In this document: positions 59,525 through 64,000 of the stretch, one piece after another
How positions within the stretch are numbered: position 1 is the stretch's first letter
Layout: every line of letters starts with the position of its first letter
Assembly (NCBI GenBank): GCA_963779225.1
Contig: CAVZWW010000003.1
Span: 2,790,001-2,854,000 of the forward strand
DNA length: 64,000 bases
Direction: 5' to 3'
From: CAVPCZ01 sp963779225
GTDB taxonomy: Bacteria > Bacteroidota > Ignavibacteria > UBA10030 > UBA6906
Position numbers and translations under genes: made by a program
The notes under the pieces: model-generated
The model's input: the letters and a program-made list of their open reading frames with translations, nothing else
What the model was told of the DNA's origin: nothing
Database searches by the model: none

Positions 59525-61497
59525 GCACTTCCACAACACGACGATTCTGCCATCATTTACTCCTCAGCGGGATTCTGGTATCGGGTGTATTCCTTCCCGG
59601 CATGACCTCCGGGCAAACCGATTCACTCACACTCCGGCACTCCGGGCAGGGGGCGCCGGTAGTGATCGACGGCGACACGCTCTTCTTTGTCTATGCCAAT
59701 CTCGGACCATTTACTCCTGAACAGCGGGCCTCAGGAGTCAAGGAGAAACTCCGCCTTATTATCAAGAAGGGAACCATTGACTCCGTGGGAGTGGTTGAGT
59801 CGGCTGCGGGTTCATGCATCATGGCGGACAGCGTCATCATTATGGTGGTCACTGATGACGACGCAGTCTTCGTGAGCAAGCCACGTGCGGAAATTGCCTG
59901 GGAGTACGCGACGATCGTGCGTGAGCACGTCATTCTCGATATCCGGCGGTACAGCACAAGGTCTCTTCTTATCAGCGGCGGGGTCACCGCCGGACTTCTC
60001 GTGGTTCTTGTTCTTGTGTTCTGGGCAATGACAAAGCTGTTCCCCCGCGTGTATAGCCGATTGGAGAAATGGGAAGGGACGGTCATTCGCCCGATTCGCA
60101 TTCGGTCGCAGGAGATTCTCAGTGCCGGAAGTATTTCGGGAGTCTTCATCGCTCTGGCCAAGGGCCTCCGTCTTGCCGTGTCCCTGGCGCTCATCTACTT
60201 CTTTGTCACGTACGTGCTTTCACTCTTTCCCTTGACACAGCGCTGGAATGTGAAGCCGATTCTCATCGGCGTTTTTCTCAGCATCCTCACGACAACGGCC
60301 GCGATTGTCCTCCTCAGGGCGTTGAATGCGTTTTTCGATCTGCTGATCAACAAGATTGACGGTTGGAAGGGGACCGTCATAAAGCCCGTAAAGTTGAAGA
60401 CGGTCGAGGTCCTGTCGGAGGCCCGGATTGTTGAAATGGTTGAGGGGGGATTCAAGATCCTCAGACTGTTCCTCTTCGCTGTGCTTGGTTATTTCTACGT
60501 CACCATCTTCTTCAGTTTCTTCGAGTTTACGCAGACATGGGCCGGAACGCTCTTCGGGTATATCATCGACCCCCTCTGGAACGTCGTCACGGCGTTCGTC
60601 AACTATCTGCCAAACCTCTTTTACATTCTCGTCATCGCCTATGTCACGCGGTACGCCATCCGTTTCATCCGGTTCATATTCGACGAGATCGGGAAGGGAA
60701 CGCTCGCTCCCACGGGGTTCTACCGTGAATGGGCGGACCCGACGTACAAGATTGTTCGTTTTCTGATTCTCGCGTTCGCCGGCATTGTGATCTTTCCCTA
60801 CCTTCCCGGATCAAACTCACCGATCTTTCAAGGTGTGTCAGTGTTTCTGGGCATTCTCTTCTCTCTGGGGTCGACGTCGGCGATTGCAAATGTCGTCGCG
60901 GGTGTTGTGCTCACCTATATGCGTCCATTCAAGATAGGCGACCGGGTGAAAATCGCCGACACGATCGGTGACATCAAGGAAAAAACCCTCCTCGTTACTC
61001 GGGTGCGGACCATCAAGAATGTGGATATCACGATTCCCAACGCAATGGTTCTCGGCAGTCACATTATCAATTTCAGTTCATCCGCGAAGGACCCGGGGCT
61101 TATACTGCACACCGGCGTGACCATCGGCTACGATGCGCCGTGGAAGACGGTACATGCATTGCTTATCTCGGCGGCCGGTATGACACAACATGTCCTGAAG
61201 GAACCCAAGCCGTTCGTTTTGCAGACGAGTCTTGATGATTTTTATGTGAACTATGAGTTGAACGCATACACCGACGAGCCAAACTCCATGGCGACAATAT
61301 ACTCCGAATTACACCAGAACATACAGAACGCATTCAATGAGGCCGGAGTCGAGATCATGTCGCCGCATTATTCCGGGATAAGGGATGGAAACCAGACCAC
61401 GATTCCGGAAACGTATCTTCCGAAGTCGTACCGGGCGCCGGCTTTTCGTATCTTTCCGCCCGGCGATCCGGGTACCAAGTCGACCAAGCCGGAATAG
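59521..61497 (+). CDS. MscS-family channel with exported N-terminus and extra helices
   Basis: 658 residues. Signal peptide-like start (LLLSGILVSGVFLPGMTSGQ), then a periplasmic part of about 120 residues, about seven further helices, and the MscS core GILFSLGSTSAIANVVAGVV then LTYMRPFKIGDRVKIADTIG. The soluble C-terminus is complete (VTIGYDAPWKTVHALLI; VNYELNAYTDEPNS). It resembles the larger YbdG/YjeP-like branch. Translationally coupled to the small MscS, so the pair may be co-regulated by the palindrome upstream. Confidence 0.9.
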   Translation: MSTSTTRRFCHHLLLSGILVSGVFLPGMTSGQTDSLTLRHSGQGAPVVIDGDTLFFVYANLGPFTPEQRASGVKEKLRLIIKKGTIDSVGVVESAAGSCIMADSVIIMVVTDDDAVFVSKPRAEIAWEYATIVREHVILDIRRYSTRSLLISGGVTAGLLVVLVLVFWAMTKLFPRVYSRLEKWEGTVIRPIRIRSQEILSAGSISGVFIALAKGLRLAVSLALIYFFVTYVLSLFPLTQRWNVKPILIGVFLSILTTTAAIVLLRALNAFFDLLINKIDGWKGTVIKPVKLKTVEVLSEARIVEMVEGGFKILRLFLFAVLGYFYVTIFFSFFEFTQTWAGTLFGYIIDPLWNVVTAFVNYLPNLFYILVIAYVTRYAIRFIRFIFDEIGKGTLAPTGFYREWADPTYKIVRFLILAFAGIVIFPYLPGSNSPIFQGVSVFLGILFSLGSTSAIANVVAGVVLTYMRPFKIGDRVKIADTIGDIKEKTLLVTRVRTIKNVDITIPNAMVLGSHIINFSSSAKDPGLILHTGVTIGYDAPWKTVHALLISAAGMTQHVLKEPKPFVLQTSLDDFYVNYELNAYTDEPNSMATIYSELHQNIQNAFNEAGVEIMSPHYSGIRDGNQTTIPETYLPKSYRAPAFRIFPPGDPGTKSTKPE

Positions 61498-61526
61498 ACA
61501 CCCATCTCGAAGAGGGAATTCCTGCG

Positions 61527-62768
61527 GTGACAATCTTTCAGACCATTGCCCTGCTTCTGACGTTTGCAGCCCTGGCGAGCTACGGTAACCATAGATTCCT
61601 CCGGCTGCCCCGCACCATCGGACTCATGGTCATTGCTCTCGCGTTGTCGCTGGCCTTTGTCATTCTCGGAGCCCTGGGTGTCATAGATCTCGGGGATGCG
61701 ACGGCGTTCGTCCAGTCAATAGATTTCAGTGAAACTCTTCTGCATGGGATGCTGGCGTTCCTCCTGTTCGCCGGAGCCCTTCATGTGGATTTGAACGATC
61801 TCAGAACTCAGGCCCTGCCTGTCACCGTTCTTTCCACCCTGGGAGTTGTTCTTGCCACTGCCGTCACCGGGTTCTTGCTCTGGATAATCGCCCAATGGCT
61901 CGGGATAGCGCTGCCGTTCATTTACGCGCTCCTGTTTGGCGCGCTGATCTCTCCCACGGATCCTATCGCCGTTCTGGGCATCCTCAAGCATGTCGGGGCC
62001 CCGAAGAGCCTGGAGACCAAGATCACGGGGGAGTCGCTCTTCAATGACGGTGTGGGAGTTGTGGTCTTCCTTACCATTCTGGACGTCGCGCTCGGCCGTC
62101 ACGAGCCCGGTGCCGGGCGCATTGCAGCATTCCTGATAAAAGAAGCCGCCGGAGGCGCCCTGCTTGGCCTTCTTCTCGGCTGGGCCTTCTATCGATTGCT
62201 GAAGTCCGTGGATATGTATCAGGTCGAGGTGTTGTTGACGCTTGCGCTGGCAGCGGGCGGGTATTCTCTGGCGGAGGCAATACACGTCTCCGCTCCTATT
62301 GCCATCGTTGTGGCAGGTCTGTTCATCGGCAACCAGGGCCGTGCTTTCGCAATGTCCGACAGAACGCGTGAACATCTTGATACGTTCTGGGAACTGGTGG
62401 ATGAGATTCTGAATGCTGTGCTCTTTGTTGTCATTGGACTTGAGGTGCTTGCCATCAGACTGGACAGCACGTACGTCGTTATCGCCCTTTCAGCAATTCC
62501 CATCGTCCTCGTTGCCCGTTATTCGAGCGTCGGACTTCTCGTGACGGCCATGCGACTCAAGCGTACATTCAGCAAGGGTGTTATTGAGATTCTGACCTGG
62601 GGCGGCCTGCGGGGAGGCATCTCCATAGCGCTTGCCCTGTCGATACCCATGGTGGCCGAACGTCAACTCATCCTTGCCGCGACTTACGTTGTGGTCATAT
62701 TCTCGGTACTGGTTCAAGGATTGACTATCGGCAAAGTCGTGGCATCGCGCAGCGCCCCAAAGGTATGA
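61527..62768 (+). CDS. CPA1-type Na+/H+ antiporter
   Basis: 413 residues; start is GTG at 61527 after AGAGGGAA. 12 helices. LISPTDPIAVLGILKHVGAP and ITGESLFNDGVGVVVFLTIL keep the Asp residues of the ion site, unlike the other antiporter of this window. LTWGGLRGGISIALALSIP near the end is typical. Likely exports Na+ or Li+ at the expense of the proton gradient. Follows the large mscS gene by 29 nt. Confidence 0.93.
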   Translation: MTIFQTIALLLTFAALASYGNHRFLRLPRTIGLMVIALALSLAFVILGALGVIDLGDATAFVQSIDFSETLLHGMLAFLLFAGALHVDLNDLRTQALPVTVLSTLGVVLATAVTGFLLWIIAQWLGIALPFIYALLFGALISPTDPIAVLGILKHVGAPKSLETKITGESLFNDGVGVVVFLTILDVALGRHEPGAGRIAAFLIKEAAGGALLGLLLGWAFYRLLKSVDMYQVEVLLTLALAAGGYSLAEAIHVSAPIAIVVAGLFIGNQGRAFAMSDRTREHLDTFWELVDEILNAVLFVVIGLEVLAIRLDSTYVVIALSAIPIVLVARYSSVGLLVTAMRLKRTFSKGVIEILTWGGLRGGISIALALSIPMVAERQLILAATYVVVIFSVLVQGLTIGKVVASRSAPKV

Positions 62769-62772
62769 CAGA

Positions 62773-62797
62773 CCGGAGAGGAATGCAATCCTCCCGG
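62773..62797 (+). terminator. Stem-loop after the antiporter
   Basis: CCGG-A-GAGGA pairs with TCCTC-CCGG around an ATGCAA loop (nine pairs, one bulged A). It starts 4 bases after the antiporter stop. No T-run follows, so it may be an incomplete terminator or an mRNA-end stabiliser. Confidence 0.4.
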
Positions 62798-62982
62798 AAG
62801 ATGATTCCCGTCTTGTCGAACGGTTTCAGAGGACATTTCCGAAGAACATTCTGCACAGGGTTTTCCCGTCCGTGCTGACGGTCCTGAAATGAAGATGGTG
62901 TAATCCGGAAGTGGGACCGACGTTGCCCGGGCTCTCGCAAGGGATGTGACTCACTCATGTGCCATCAGCAAAGACCGCTCCC

Positions 62983-63837
62983 ATGAAAACGTATCGCGTC
63001 AAGAGTATCCTGGTCCCGACCGATTTTTCCACAATAGCACACAATGCTCTTTCGCATGCGGAGCGGATCGCCCGGCTGACAGGTGCCCGGATCACACTCC
63101 TTAACGTGATTGAGCCTTCCGGCGATGCCTTTGGGACAAGCGGCATGCTGGGACTCTCCTCTGTCCTTGTAAAAAAGCAGCATGCCGCGAGCATGCACAA
63201 GAGCCGGAGAATTGCAGACAGGGTCATGAAACGATCGCACGTGCGGATCGACGTACGGACAGTTGTCGGCCGTATTGCACCCACGATTACCGACGTTGCA
63301 GCGAAGACACATGCCGATTTGATTGTCATGGGGACACATGGCGCGACCGGGTTTATGGAAAACCTTCTCGGCAGCAACACCTATCGCGTTTCTTCTCTGT
63401 CAACAATTCCTGTGCTCAGCGTGCACAAGAAGATCGATCGTAGCGGCTATAATCACATTGTGTATCCGATCCGCGAGCAAAGTCAGGCTCTGCAGAAGTT
63501 CTCCCACACAGTGATGTTCGCCCGGCTTTTCAAGGCGGCTGTGCATATCATAGGACTTGTAACACCCGATCGGGGAGACCAGGAACGACAAATGCGGGCC
63601 CTTTGTGCGGACATTCAGAAGCGGTTTGCACTGCGGAAAATTCCTGCGGATACAACCTTCAGCTTCAAAGGCTTCTTTCCCGAGGTGGCCATCCGTTACG
63701 GCCATGCACATCCGGGCTCGCTCGTGGTGATTACACAGGATTCAGATTTTCATCTGGTCGAAGTGTTTCAGGGGGCGTTCTCGAAAAGAGTACTCCAGAA
63801 AGTCCTGTCACCGGTGCTTGCTGTGCCGGGTCCATAA
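62983..63837 (+). CDS. Tandem universal stress protein
   Basis: 284 residues from the ATG at 62983 (MKTYRVKSILVPTDFSTIAH). The first USP domain has the ATP-binding pattern GTHGATGFMENLLGS; the second (from about residue 150, NHIVYPIREQ) has lost the equivalent glycines. An in-frame GTG at 62959 would add eight residues. Likely nucleotide-binding stress regulator that belongs with the antiporters and channels around it. Confidence 0.88.
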   Translation: MKTYRVKSILVPTDFSTIAHNALSHAERIARLTGARITLLNVIEPSGDAFGTSGMLGLSSVLVKKQHAASMHKSRRIADRVMKRSHVRIDVRTVVGRIAPTITDVAAKTHADLIVMGTHGATGFMENLLGSNTYRVSSLSTIPVLSVHKKIDRSGYNHIVYPIREQSQALQKFSHTVMFARLFKAAVHIIGLVTPDRGDQERQMRALCADIQKRFALRKIPADTTFSFKGFFPEVAIRYGHAHPGSLVVITQDSDFHLVEVFQGAFSKRVLQKVLSPVLAVPGP

Positions 63838-63851
63838 TTGTTGCACTCCGG

Positions 63852-63898
63852 CACCCGCTCTATCGGGTGATCGGCGTCCGGGATTTCTTTGCCCGGAC
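63852..63898. terminator. Two successive hairpins downstream of the USP gene
   Basis: CACCCG/CGGGTG (63852-63869, 6-base loop) is followed by GTCCGGG/CCCGGAC (63876-63898, 9-base loop). Both stems are perfect. They begin 15 bases after the stop, suiting the end of the transcript, although no T-run follows. The last 100 nt of the window show no gene. Confidence 0.4.
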
Positions 63899-64000
63899 AC
63901 GCGCAGACAATCTGGTGCCGATCGTATGTTCGTGCCAGCTGATATTCTCGACCGCACTCGATCGGACGACAAGTCGTCGCGGACGCGGCCAGCCTTTCCA

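Overview
The window reads as a chromosomal piece of a moderately GC-rich Gram-negative bacterium of the Bacteroidota/Chlorobi/Ignavibacteria (FCB) group. The best evidence is the 1406-residue secreted protein at 28.9-33.1 kb, which ends in a classic type IX secretion C-terminal domain (YQNYPNPFNP ... GVYFYQL). The arsenosugar-type radical SAM cluster at 39.6-46.6 kb fits but is not diagnostic. No rRNA, convincing tRNA or CRISPR array was seen, and no species call is possible.

Region A (1-28.1 kb, all genes on the minus strand) is a compact central-carbon and energy island. Reading in the direction of transcription: a small ORF, pgm, a HEAT-repeat gene and glgP (glycogen to glucose-6-P); a site-2 protease, a HAD phosphatase and ackA; a small membrane protein; a CopB-type P-ATPase; gnd and zwf; phosphoketolase and a DUF2254 gene; rpiB, hpf, tal, class I aldolase and transketolase; then a SpoIIAA-like gene, pgi and the start of an N-type (often Na+-coupled) F0F1 ATPase operon in the order atpD-C-Q-R-B. 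Together these can take glycogen through the pentose phosphate cycle and phosphoketolase to acetyl-phosphate, acetate and ATP, with NADPH made on the way. No 6-phosphogluconolactonase or ribulose-5-P epimerase lies here. The first 3.5 kb carries six single-base insertions that break atpB, atpR, atpQ, atpD (twice) and pgi.

Region B (28.1-39.6 kb, plus strand) is a patchwork: an IS630-type transposase scrap, the AT-rich T9SS cargo protein, a GC-rich spacer, a PafA-like phosphatase, then a sugar-related set (secreted propeller-like protein, GH88/GH105 hydrolase, TIM-barrel sugar isomerase) that ends at the truncated tail of a TfoX-like gene. Base and codon use change from gene to gene, which suggests repeated insertion.

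Region C (39.6-46.6 kb) is an arsenosugar-type cluster: arsS, a peroxidase-like AhpD-fold gene, two arsenosugar-type glycosyltransferases, two other glycosyltransferases, and a UroD-family protein. In its middle a FAD oxidoreductase and a DUF547 gene are both truncated and butted together. No arsM is present in the window.

Region D (46.7-51.6 kb) holds two small exported or membrane proteins, a GNAT-nitrilase fusion, an MFS carrier and a convergent amidohydrolase.

Region E (51.6-63.9 kb) is an ion and osmotic homeostasis block: two MscS-related TM-helix proteins, an amino acid permease fused to universal-stress domains (one frameshift), two CPA-type antiporters, MgtE, two MscS channels and a stand-alone tandem USP. 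Inverted repeats lie upstream of mgtE and of the mscS pair and downstream of the last genes.
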